Below are positions 34,513 through 42,429 of a DNA stretch of 64,000 nt, in pieces. The notes beneath the pieces are model-generated. The model had not been told where the DNA came from, made no database searches, and worked only from the letters and a program-made list of their open reading frames with translations. Source of the DNA: Sphingobacterium sp. JB170 (GTDB taxonomy: Bacteria; Bacteroidota; Bacteroidia; Sphingobacteriales; Sphingobacteriaceae). Within the stretch, counting starts at the first letter, position 1. Each line of letters begins with the position of its first letter. The position numbers were made by a program, and so were the translations under genes. Location: NCBI RefSeq assembly GCF_900163865.1, contig NZ_FUKU01000037.1:1-64000 (forward strand). The letters are read 5' to 3'.

Positions 34513-35187
34513 TTACTTATTCAAACGCTGTGTTAAATCACCTTGCATACCTAATTTTAATCGCAACTGACTCATAAAAGCCTCACCAGGATCAATTTTA
34601 CTGGTTAAATAGTTGGGATCCGTTTCTTTCCACCAATTCGTTCCTCGGAAAGTTTGATATTCGTGATGACCGATCACAAACTCGATCGGATATTCAGCCA
34701 TCAGATATTTGATTAGCGCTGTATTGGCCTCGAGCTGCGCTTCAGTGAGTGGATACCGAGCGGATCCAATGTTCTCGATACCAATGGCACAATAATTAAG
34801 TCCAATGGTATGCCGTGCGAAAGTGGTTTCAGGTAGCAATTGAAAAATCGTTCCATCCCTCCCGACAACAAACTGCGAGGAGACATTAAGGGAACTAGCC
34901 TTTTTTAAGTGGGGTCGTGCAGGTAGCTCTACGAAATTGAAAACATCTATAGTTTTCTCGACCGACATTACTGCGGTCCAGTGCACGACCACAATTTTCG
35001 GGATGATGGTGGCTGCAGTTGCAATGATGCCGTGCCGTTGCTGCAAATATTCAATCGATAACTGCTCGCGGTGATTATCCCATTTAATTAGACGCTGGAC
35101 AATAGGAGGCCTTTCTTGGGTAACGCCCGAGAGTGGCATTACCCCAAAAAGAAAAATCATTAATATAATCCCTACAAAAATCCGCAT
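34513..35187 (-). CDS. N-acetylmuramoyl-L-alanine amidase (Amidase_2/AmpD type), exported
   Basis: A 224-residue zinc hydrolase that cuts the amide bond between MurNAc and L-alanine, freeing the peptide from the glycan. An N-terminal hydrophobic segment (residues 1-22, VGIILMIFLFGVMPLSGVT) looks like a signal peptide. Zinc ligands and active site of the Amidase_2 fold are visible: the first His in KIVVVHWTA, the second in TFARHTIGLN, and the IDPGEAFM end motif equivalent to AmpD KxDPG; IGIENIG and FVIGHHEYQT are also typical. It follows the GHL10 gene by 56 bp on the same strand. Denuding peptidoglycan would produce the free glycan ends that NamZ needs, so it fits the salvage locus. Confidence 0.9.
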   Translation of the reverse strand: MRIFVGIILMIFLFGVMPLSGVTQERPPIVQRLIKWDNHREQLSIEYLQQRHGIIATAATIIPKIVVVHWTAVMSVEKTIDVFNFVELPARPHLKKASSLNVSSQFVVGRDGTIFQLLPETTFARHTIGLNYCAIGIENIGSARYPLTEAQLEANTALIKYLMAEYPIEFVIGHHEYQTFRGTNWWKETDPNYLTSKIDPGEAFMSQLRLKLGMQGDLTQRLNK

Positions 35188-35243
35188 ACAACGAAAGTAC
35201 CTAAAAATTTCAGGCCGTTTTGTAAAGAATTAGTTATAGAATA

Positions 35244-36905
35244 TTACTGGATTTTTTTTGCGATGTATTCGCTTTCGTTGCTTAATCGATCAACAGCCTT
35301 AACCGCGATTACCTTAAGTGGCTTTCCATTCTTTTCGATAGGGAAGCTTTTTTCCGACGCATTGCCATCCAATATTTCATATTCCCAATTATCCCCATAT
35401 TGTGCATAGGCGATCCAATGAAACACTTGCTCGGGCTGCTTATGAAGCCATTTGGCAAACACACTCCCGGGTTTCTTGGTCAAAAGTAGGGAAGGCTGTA
35501 ACAGTGGATTGGCCGACAACCATGTGCTGCGAGGCACCAGCGCTTTGCTATGGTATGGACCATTTTTAATCGCCTTTAGCATATTCGCATTGCCGGTTAA
35601 ACCTGCCATACTCCAGTGTATAACACCTGCACTATTTGGCACAATCTCACGCGTGGCATTAATTTGGTTTACGATCTCTTGTGGTCTATTCGAGGACTTC
35701 ACGGCTACCGTATTGAGTCCTGGCCACAAATGCCGCTTAAAGGTGTTCTCCGATTCCCACCATTTCAACAGGGACGTAAAACTTTGTCGTTGCGGCTGAA
35801 TCGGCCAATAAAGCTGAGGAGTAAAGTAATCCACCCAGCCTTTATTCAACCATAATTTTGCATCGGCATAAAGCTCGTCGTATTGCGAAGAGCCTGTAAT
35901 GCCCGCTGGATACCCCGGCTTCCATATACCGAAGGGACTTATTCCGAACTTAACGTAATTTTTTTCTGCTTTAATCGCCTTGTATACGCGCTCGATAAAC
36001 CGGTTTACATTATCACGGCGCCAGTCGGCTCGCGCTAGCTTTCCGTCTGTACGTTGGTAAGCTGCCCACGATTTTGCGTCCGGAAAGTCCGCGCCGCCAT
36101 TATAACTCGCGTAAGGGTAGAAATAGTCATCAAAATGAACTCCATCAATATCGTAACGCTTAACGATATCGGCGACGACCTTCGCCGAATGGTCTTGTGT
36201 TTTTGGGTTTGCCGGATCGAACCAATACATCCCGTTGCGCAAGCGTACAACCATATCAGGTTCCTTCTTTACGATCGACTCACTGGTGACCGCTCCCCCC
36301 GATGAATGGTGAGCCCGGTAGGGGTTAAGCCATACGTGAAGCTCCAGGCCTCTTTTATGGGCTTCTTCGACCCAAAACTCCAAAGGATCATAATAAGGAG
36401 ATGGACGCTTTCCGATTTGGCCGGTTAAAAAATAAGACCACGGCTCGTAAGGGCTATCGTATAATGCGTCACCCGAAGGACGCACCTGAAATATAACAGC
36501 GTTAAAATTGTTAGCTTTTAACAGATCCAACAACTTGATCGCCTCTCGCTTCTGCGATTCTGTCGAATAATCGCCTCTTTTTGGCCAATTTATATTGGCG
36601 ACCGTCGCAACCCATGCGCCACGAAACTCACGCGAAACTGCCGGCAGTGTTACTTTCAGTGGCGGAGCAACGACTTCCTTCTTTTCAGGAACAGTCGTCT
36701 TGGACACGCCCGTAGGGATAGTGGTGACTTTATTGGGTCGGACGCTATCCGCAGCTTCCTCTGCTGTATCCGTTTCCACCATCTCCACAGCGGGAGACTT
36801 CAATTCTTTACCAGACTTTTTATGCTTACGTGAAGCGCAAGAGTTCAATAACACAGAAGCTAGCAGCAGAAAAAATGCTACGGCTTCGATCGGCTTTATG
36901 TTCAT
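35244..36905 (-). CDS. GHL10-family glycoside hydrolase-like lipoprotein (DUF187)
   Basis: A ~553-residue lipoprotein (start chosen at MNIKPIEAVAFF, lipobox LLNSC, Cys23; a 14-residue in-frame extension upstream would spoil the signal). A Ser/Lys/Thr/Pro-rich linker to about residue 90 is followed by a TIM-barrel of the GHL10 family (PF02638): REFRGAWVATVANINWP, NFNAVIFQVRPSGDALY, GLELHVWLNPYRAH, RYDIDGVHFDDYFYPY, VKFGISPFGIWKPG and WVDYFTPQLYWPI. The Asp residues in DGVHFDDYF are plausible catalytic residues. A C-terminal fibronectin-like part closes the protein. The family is linked to cell-wall glycans (some act on denuded peptidoglycan), which suits the amidase after it and NagA before it. 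Confidence 0.85.
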   Translation of the reverse strand: MNIKPIEAVAFFLLLASVLLNSCASRKHKKSGKELKSPAVEMVETDTAEEAADSVRPNKVTTIPTGVSKTTVPEKKEVVAPPLKVTLPAVSREFRGAWVATVANINWPKRGDYSTESQKREAIKLLDLLKANNFNAVIFQVRPSGDALYDSPYEPWSYFLTGQIGKRPSPYYDPLEFWVEEAHKRGLELHVWLNPYRAHHSSGGAVTSESIVKKEPDMVVRLRNGMYWFDPANPKTQDHSAKVVADIVKRYDIDGVHFDDYFYPYASYNGGADFPDAKSWAAYQRTDGKLARADWRRDNVNRFIERVYKAIKAEKNYVKFGISPFGIWKPGYPAGITGSSQYDELYADAKLWLNKGWVDYFTPQLYWPIQPQRQSFTSLLKWWESENTFKRHLWPGLNTVAVKSSNRPQEIVNQINATREIVPNSAGVIHWSMAGLTGNANMLKAIKNGPYHSKALVPRSTWLSANPLLQPSLLLTKKPGSVFAKWLHKQPEQVFHWIAYAQYGDNWEYEILDGNASEKSFPIEKNGKPLKVIAVKAVDRLSNESEYIAKKIQ

Positions 36906-36977
36906 AGTTTGCAAAACTACACTTTTTAGATATACATCCACAAACACTGCGACAAATAATCGTGCTCTATGCGTAAA

Positions 36978-38093
36978 TTACACCACCCGCTCACCTTGGA
37001 AATAAACGGAGTTAATACGAAAATCGTGATCAAATACAACAACATTTGCCCACGAGCCGGAATTAAAATTACCTATATCAGTCCTACCAATCACATCCGC
37101 TGGATAGACAGTTGCCATTCGTAAGGCCTCGTCAAGGGAAATACCTGCGTGATTAACACAATTTGCGACCGCCTGGAGAAGTGAGAGTGCCGACCCACTA
37201 AGGGTACCGTCAGGCAACACATAATGATCGTCTTTGAATACGTGCTGATAGATACCTTTATCACACCTAGCAACCGCATCGCTAATCAAAAATAATCTAT
37301 CGCCCAAAAGTTTCTTACTCAAGCGGACTGCCGTATAATCGACATGAATGCCGTCGACAATGATTGAAGCGCGAGCCGATGGATGCGAGAAAATAGCCCC
37401 GGGAAGCCCGGTGTCGCGGTGATGAAATGGAGACATCGCATTCCAAAGGTGTGTCGAGGTTGTGATTCCCCGATCGAACCCAAGCATCGCTTGCTTAAAA
37501 GAGGCAGCGCTATGCCCCGCACTCAGCACAACATCATGTTCCAGCAAATAACGAATACTTTCAATGTGCATTAATTCGGGTGCGACGGTCATCATTTTTA
37601 CCACCTCACCCCCCCCCCTGAGCAGTCTTTTGATGCGATCTATGGTGCCTTCTACGATGAGTTCCCCAGGGTGTGCCCCACGCTTGTGTATATTTAAAAA
37701 CGGTCCTTCAAGATGCAGCCCTAAGGCCACCTTGGGGTTAGCGTTTGCGAACACCTGAACTGCCTGCTCGAACACTTCCAGGGTATTTGTCGCCAGTGTT
37801 AGCATAAACGAGGTACAGCCCTGCGCAAGTAAATTCTGTTCAATGCGTCCAATAGCAGATCGGTGAATATCCGCGGAGAATAAATCATCGCCCGTACCGT
37901 ATATCTGGAGATCAATTAATCCGGGACTAATATAAGCTCCTTCCACATCTTGCTTAACGTATCCCGCAGGAATATCTGAAAGGGCAACTATTCCACAAAC
38001 TTTTTCATCCGCGAGCAATAGAGCTTGATTGTTCACAAGGGATTGCCCGTTAAAAATCACCCCATTAACAAGTGCAATATTTTTTGTTGTCAT
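36978..38093 (-). CDS. nagA: N-acetylglucosamine-6-phosphate deacetylase
   Basis: A 371-residue cytoplasmic amidohydrolase that turns GlcNAc-6-phosphate into GlcN-6-phosphate. Motifs: metal/substrate site LGLHLEGPFLNIHKRGAHPGE, SAGHSAASF, STHLWNAMSPFHHRDTG and the catalytic Asp in LISDAVARCDKG. It takes the product of MurQ (GlcNAc-6-phosphate) one step further, tying it to the salvage locus. An unusual run of ten G (C on the plus strand, 37609-37618) lies within codons for three glycines (LRGGGEVV); a slip there would shift the frame. The gene leads a likely operon with the GHL10 and amidase genes. Confidence 0.95.
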   Translation of the reverse strand: MTTKNIALVNGVIFNGQSLVNNQALLLADEKVCGIVALSDIPAGYVKQDVEGAYISPGLIDLQIYGTGDDLFSADIHRSAIGRIEQNLLAQGCTSFMLTLATNTLEVFEQAVQVFANANPKVALGLHLEGPFLNIHKRGAHPGELIVEGTIDRIKRLLRGGGEVVKMMTVAPELMHIESIRYLLEHDVVLSAGHSAASFKQAMLGFDRGITTSTHLWNAMSPFHHRDTGLPGAIFSHPSARASIIVDGIHVDYTAVRLSKKLLGDRLFLISDAVARCDKGIYQHVFKDDHYVLPDGTLSGSALSLLQAVANCVNHAGISLDEALRMATVYPADVIGRTDIGNFNSGSWANVVVFDHDFRINSVYFQGERVV

Positions 38094-38174
38094 ATTTTTC
38101 TCTCTATGAAGTTAAAGGTTATCTTTGATATACGCCCTGCGCTAAAGAAAACGCTTCCTATTTTCTGGCCTGTA

Positions 38175-38687
38175 TCAGTCAACGCGCAATCCTAAGTCTG
38201 CAGCAAAAGAGGTTTGAGGAAGGTTGATAGTTTGCACATCTAACATAAAGGTGGCTTTAACACGAGCACGTTGATTATCTTTAAGCACCACGTAGCCTTT
38301 AAGATCAAGACGTACACGTTTATTCTGCAACAGATGCAAATGTTTACGACCTATATAAAGGGCCACCGAAAGCTTTTGTCCTAACGAACCTTGCGCATCC
38401 AAGTACAACTTATCGAAATTACGGATATGGAATTCTTTGACAGAAAACCGCACACTAGTGATAAGCACACCTTTGGCATCCCGCTTGCTTTCAAGCATCT
38501 CTAACAATAACGAGCCCCGAAGTAGGTGGTCTTGCTTATGCTCGGACTGACCCCATTGCAAAGACGGATTTAGCGAAAAATATTTCTTAAATCGAATGCT
38601 AGGTATGACGCTGCCGAATAAATACCAAAGGCCAAGAACGACTAGTATACTACAAATAGCGATTAAATATAAAGATAATGTTGTCAT
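38175..38687 (-). CDS. Single-pass membrane protein of unknown function
   Basis: A 170-residue protein with one N-terminal membrane helix (about residues 5-28, LYLIAICSILVVLGLWYLFGSVI) and a soluble remainder of alternating strands (VLITSVRFSVKEFHIRNF, KLSVALYIGRKHLHLL, RVRLDLKGYVVL, ATFMLDVQTINLP). It has no Cys lipobox or catalytic motif. The beta-strand pattern would suit a small all-beta domain held at the membrane. I do not recognise the family. It lies 81 bp upstream of nagA on the same strand, so co-transcription is possible. Confidence 0.65.
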   Translation of the reverse strand: MTTLSLYLIAICSILVVLGLWYLFGSVIPSIRFKKYFSLNPSLQWGQSEHKQDHLLRGSLLLEMLESKRDAKGVLITSVRFSVKEFHIRNFDKLYLDAQGSLGQKLSVALYIGRKHLHLLQNKRVRLDLKGYVVLKDNQRARVKATFMLDVQTINLPQTSFAADLGLRVD

Positions 38688-38901
38688 AATAATTTTGGAA
38701 CAGCTATAATTTCAAAACGGCAGGGCTGCTACCAACACTATTAACGACTCATCAGAGAGAATAGTATCAATTTATGATAACTTGACCTAAAATTAATATC
38801 AAAAAAATATGGGAAAGCACACAAAGATCGCGGATCCAACTAATTTTGAATGAACTCTTTACACGATATCCATTCAAAATTATCAGATTGCTTCAGACAG
38901 T

Positions 38902-39681
38902 TTATATGGCCAGTTTCTGGCTATCATCGAAGATAGTGGCATTTTTTATAGGGTTATCTTTCAATAACCCCAAAATATCGTATTTTGCTGTAACCTGTTT
39001 TAAGGCATTTAAATGTTTTTCGTGGTGCATATCGGTACCCACTAAATCATACATTCCGGACTTCACTAACGTTAATGCCGCTGATTTAACATGCTCGCCA
39101 TAATACCTTGAAATCGATAAAAGATTTAATTGAAGCATACAGCCTGCATCTTTGATTTCTTTATATACTTTAAAATTCTGATGATAATAGTTATAACGTT
39201 CTGGGTGCGCTAGTATCGGTTGATATCCCTTCTCTTGCACATCTTTAATAATCTGAAATAACGCCTTGGATTCGGCTAAATAGGACATCTCAATGAGCAT
39301 ATGTCGATTGGGCAACGGACACAAGTCGTCATTTTGAACCAATATGTCCAAATGATCGTCAACCATATATTCGGCCGAATAATGCAGGTCGAATTTTATA
39401 TTCTGAGCCTCTAACGCAGCTTTGAGTTTCAAATACGCTTCGCGAATAGTTTTAGGTGTATTATTATGCACTCCGTGCATAACGTGGGGCGTTGCAACAC
39501 ACTTATTTATACCTAATTCCTGTAGGCCACGAACAAGTTTTAGAGAGTCCTCAATACTTTTACTTCCATCGTCGATCCCAGGAAGGATGTGATTGTGCAT
39601 ATCATATCCAACCCAAGTAAGCTTACCCCCGGTAGACGTATCTTGTTTTTCCCTCTTAAATAATTTACTCCAAAATGACAT
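38902..39681 (-). CDS. CpsB/YwqE-type PHP-domain tyrosine-protein phosphatase
   Basis: A 259-residue cytoplasmic metal-dependent phosphatase of the PHP superfamily. Metal ligands are in DMHNHILPGIDDGS (residues ~28-41), TPHVMHGVHNN, ILAHPERYNYY and GTDMHHEKH. Family members dephosphorylate the tyrosine cluster of capsule or exopolysaccharide kinases and so control polymer export. The sugar-nucleotide gene 100 bp upstream (ManC-type) supports a surface-polysaccharide context, but no kinase or glycosyltransferase is in the window. PHP family membership is certain, the exact substrate is inferred. Confidence 0.85.
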   Translation of the reverse strand: MSFWSKLFKREKQDTSTGGKLTWVGYDMHNHILPGIDDGSKSIEDSLKLVRGLQELGINKCVATPHVMHGVHNNTPKTIREAYLKLKAALEAQNIKFDLHYSAEYMVDDHLDILVQNDDLCPLPNRHMLIEMSYLAESKALFQIIKDVQEKGYQPILAHPERYNYYHQNFKVYKEIKDAGCMLQLNLLSISRYYGEHVKSAALTLVKSGMYDLVGTDMHHEKHLNALKQVTAKYDILGLLKDNPIKNATIFDDSQKLAI

Positions 39682-39781
39682 TTTTTTTAATCTAAGTTAA
39701 TTCGGTGTGAATTGAATTGCAATATTACTTCGATTTACCTATAAAATCAAACGAAAATTGTAAACAAAACGCTACTTATCC

Positions 39782-40771
39782 TCAAATTAATATAGAACCC
39801 TCCTTTTCAAGCTGTTCATAAACATTCTTAACTTCTTGAGCATAAGACTTGTTCATTATTAAAACTGCATCATCTGTATTAACAAAAACACAATCTGAAA
39901 GTCCTAAAAAAATTGTTCTTTTACTTTCTCCTATTGCAATATTCCCATTTTCGTCCTTGGGGTGCCCCTTGTCCACTAAATAGTCGTATAAAGAATCAAA
40001 CGATCCCATATCGGACCATTGAAAAAACGAAGGAACAACTTTTATTTTATCGCTTCGCTCCATAATCGCGTAATCTACACTTTTAGAAGGGATCTTCACC
40101 GACAGCTCTTCATCTAAAATGCCGGAAGCAGATGACTCAAAAGCTGCTTTTGCTGCCAGAAAGAGTTTTGGATCGAATCGCTCTAACTCACTTAAGTACG
40201 CCGATGACTTAAAGCAAAAAATCCCCGAGTTCCATAAAAAGTTTCCGCTTTTTAGAAAGTCCTTAGCTGTTTCAAAATTTGGCTTTTCACGGAAAGATAC
40301 TACATCATTGCCGATCGATTCGATATAACCATAACCTGTTTCCGGCCGAATTGGATTAATTCCAAAAGTCACTAAATTTCCTTCTTTAGCAAATTCCACT
40401 CCTCTTTTTATGGCCTGTAAATACTGCTCTTCTCCTTCAATTAAATGATCTGATGGGGTAACGATCAAAATGTCTTCCGGATCAACAGAAAGAGCTGCAA
40501 ATGCAATCGCTGCGGCCGTATTTCTTGGAACACTTTCTACGATGATTTCGTGATTAACATGTTTCAATTCTTCTTTTGCAAGGTCAATGTTTTTCACCGA
40601 GCCAACTAACACAACATCGTCGCAAACGCGCTGATTGCGTTCAATGGTCAATCCAAATAGGGATTTGTTATTGAACATTGGTAAATATTGCTTAGGCTTT
40701 GACTTTCTTGACAAAGGCCACAATCTGGAACCTACTCCTCCAGATAATATTACATTTATAATTTTTCCCAT
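39782..40771 (-). CDS. Mannose-1-phosphate guanylyltransferase
   Basis: A ~329-residue nucleotidyltransferase that makes GDP-mannose from mannose-1-phosphate and GTP. Signature: ILSGGVGSRLWPLSRKSKPK near the N-terminus (the pyrophosphorylase loop and catalytic Lys), then NTAAAIAFAAL, VTPSDHLI, FGINPIRPETGYGYIE, FREKPNFETA and FLWNSGIFCF. The start MGKIINVILSG was chosen because the 15 residues upstream lie in the end of the exonuclease gene. The C-terminal isomerase domain of bifunctional AlgA-type enzymes is absent. The 5-bp spacing to the exonuclease gene indicates co-transcription. ManC is the usual name for this type. Confidence 0.92.
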   Translation of the reverse strand: MGKIINVILSGGVGSRLWPLSRKSKPKQYLPMFNNKSLFGLTIERNQRVCDDVVLVGSVKNIDLAKEELKHVNHEIIVESVPRNTAAAIAFAALSVDPEDILIVTPSDHLIEGEEQYLQAIKRGVEFAKEGNLVTFGINPIRPETGYGYIESIGNDVVSFREKPNFETAKDFLKSGNFLWNSGIFCFKSSAYLSELERFDPKLFLAAKAAFESSASGILDEELSVKIPSKSVDYAIMERSDKIKVVPSFFQWSDMGSFDSLYDYLVDKGHPKDENGNIAIGESKRTIFLGLSDCVFVNTDDAVLIMNKSYAQEVKNVYEQLEKEGSILI

Positions 40772-40775
40772 AAAA

Positions 40776-41324
40776 CTAGCTCGCCACTTGTCCCTCAATT
40801 GGGAAATGCCTTTCAACTAAATCTTTTGTCACTTTATCTTGATTCATAAACAATTGTGCGCTCGCTTTAGCGTCGGATAATGGATCATGATGATTTAACT
40901 CGATCCCCATTATATTACAACAAATACTCAGTTTTGTTTTCTTAAATCCTTTTGCACGATAAATTTTACTCGTACACTCCCAAATTGGAGGAAGATTTAG
41001 CTCCTTATAATCCAATCCGAATAAGTTCATCGTTTTCATCAGCACTTCGCGGTCAAACTTCTCATTATGAGCGACCATTTTAGCTCCGGTTAAATAACCC
41101 TGAATTTCGGGAAACAATTCAAGAAAGGTAGGGGCGGAAAAAGTATCCTTCGGCTTTAGCCCATGTACACGGGTTGTTTGCCACATATACTCATTTTTCG
41201 GTGGCCGCACTAAACTATGAAACTGCTTAATAATTACATCATCTTCCACTTTTACAATTCCCACAGCACATACACTCGTATAAGCTGCCGTGGCTAGTTC
41301 AAAATCAATTGCTGTAAAAGTCAT
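40776..41324 (-). CDS. DEDDh-type 3'-5' exonuclease (DnaQ-like)
   Basis: A 182-residue protein with the four acidic exonuclease residues: Asp and Glu in AIDFELAT (residues ~4-8), Asp in AHNEKFDREVL and the His/Asp pair in LNHHDPLSDAKAS. This matches the epsilon-subunit-like DEDDh family that removes nucleotides from 3' ends in proofreading or repair. It lacks helicase, UvrC or BRCT extensions. The start at MTFTAIDF is preferred over the longer upstream in-frame start. A TAnnTTTG-like -7 element (minus strand of 41340-41347, TATATTTG) is close upstream. Its link to the ManC gene seems to be transcriptional only. Confidence 0.88.
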   Translation of the reverse strand: MTFTAIDFELATAAYTSVCAVGIVKVEDDVIIKQFHSLVRPPKNEYMWQTTRVHGLKPKDTFSAPTFLELFPEIQGYLTGAKMVAHNEKFDREVLMKTMNLFGLDYKELNLPPIWECTSKIYRAKGFKKTKLSICCNIMGIELNHHDPLSDAKASAQLFMNQDKVTKDLVERHFPIEGQVAS

Positions 41325-41361
41325 GTTATTGTTTTTACACAAATATAAGTTATTTTTAACA

Positions 41362-41403
41362 AACAATTCCCGCGCGCCAAGATATTGGTGTGCGGGAATT
41401 GTT
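41362..41403 (-). terminator. Strong hairpin terminator of the second PUL
   Basis: A 17-bp stem (AACAATTCCCGCGCGCC / GGTGTGCGGGAATTGTT, two G-T wobbles) with an 8-base loop, 119 bp after the NAGPA gene stop and before the exonuclease gene. The T tract is weak, but the stem is the strongest in the window. Confidence 0.75.
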
Positions 41404-41521
41404 ACCCGTCGTGACTTAAATTTCCGATCGTGCCCTTCGCGTGCGAAAAAAATTGCTTATTTATATAAATATGTCGCCTAAATCATCTTTTAGACTGCAT
41501 AAACGATGTTCCAAAAATCAC

Positions 41522-42406
41522 CTATTTGATCGTAAAAACGGTTGCAACGCCGCGCTCACCATCATGATCAAACAACTTATTGTCCGAGGGGTGATTAACG
41601 ATTCCCATCCCTTTAACCCACGCGGTCGTCGATCCCCCGCCATCCATGTTCATTGCGAAGCGGCACCCCAAAGCTTTCATGAGTTCGGCTAGTTGCGGAG
41701 TGGTTAAGCCTTGCGACTGGGATGAGCGGCCATCAATCGCCAACACAATTAAATGATTTTCATCTGTCAGGCCTACGACCGTTCTTGGATGCCTGTTGGT
41801 ATTGAAAGCTTGGTCCATTTGCTCAATGATCTCTCCATTAAATATCAATAATGGCCCACCGGCCAGCACATAGCTTGCATCTAAAGCGGTCCATCCGGCC
41901 GCCGGCCTTTTTTCGATAGACACTTTGCCGCTCGCCGAAATCGCTAAAGCAGAATTTTCCCGGTAGCTGGTGAATCCTACTTTAGTTTGTGTTATAACTT
42001 TCCCAGCGTGCTTAAAGAATACAGTAGAGCCACCGACAGAGGTGTCAAAATAACTACCGTTGAACGCCAGAGTCGCATTTCCCTTTTCTGCTGCCTCACT
42101 CGTTTTTAAAAACCCCGAGCTAACGTGTGGAATATCAATCTTAATATCCGATTGGTTCAAATCCACATCGAACATATTAACGTATTGCCGGGAATCGAAT
42201 ATTTTATCAAATTGATATTTCTTCCAAATCATCCCCGACGACACTGTTTGGGTCTCCCATTCCGTTTTTTGCAGCAAATCTGCCAGCGACTGTGTATCAT
42301 CAGTATTCTCGATAACGTGAGGGAGCTGCTGCCCTTGCAATTCATAATCTTCACAAGCGCCTAATACCATTAGGAAGCAGAGCGCTACATATATAATTCT
42401 CTTCAT
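41522..42406 (-). CDS. Phosphodiester glycosidase (NAGPA domain) lipoprotein
   Basis: A 294-residue lipoprotein (lipobox LGAC, Cys18, acidic CEDYE after it, consistent with surface display). From about residue 90 it has the NAGPA domain (PF09992): AFNGSYFDTSVGGS, VLAGGPLLIFNGEI, NTNRHPRTVVGL, LAIDGRSSQSQG and the catalytic-site motif MNMDGGGSTTAWV. The mammalian namesake removes GlcNAc from a phosphodiester, and bacterial members act on sugar-1-phosphate linkages. It is the last gene of the sigma/anti-sigma/SusCD operon, so the imported glycan probably contains sugar-phosphodiesters. Family clear; substrate inferred. Confidence 0.88.
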   Translation of the reverse strand: MKRIIYVALCFLMVLGACEDYELQGQQLPHVIENTDDTQSLADLLQKTEWETQTVSSGMIWKKYQFDKIFDSRQYVNMFDVDLNQSDIKIDIPHVSSGFLKTSEAAEKGNATLAFNGSYFDTSVGGSTVFFKHAGKVITQTKVGFTSYRENSALAISASGKVSIEKRPAAGWTALDASYVLAGGPLLIFNGEIIEQMDQAFNTNRHPRTVVGLTDENHLIVLAIDGRSSQSQGLTTPQLAELMKALGCRFAMNMDGGGSTTAWVKGMGIVNHPSDNKLFDHDGERGVATVFTIK

Positions 42407-42429
42407 TTCAATTTAGTTTTGATTGTCTA

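Noticed and set aside
38902..40771. A capsule biosynthesis locus
   Set aside because: Only a CpsB-like phosphatase and a ManC-like enzyme are present; no polymerase, flippase, kinase or glycosyltransferase is in the window.
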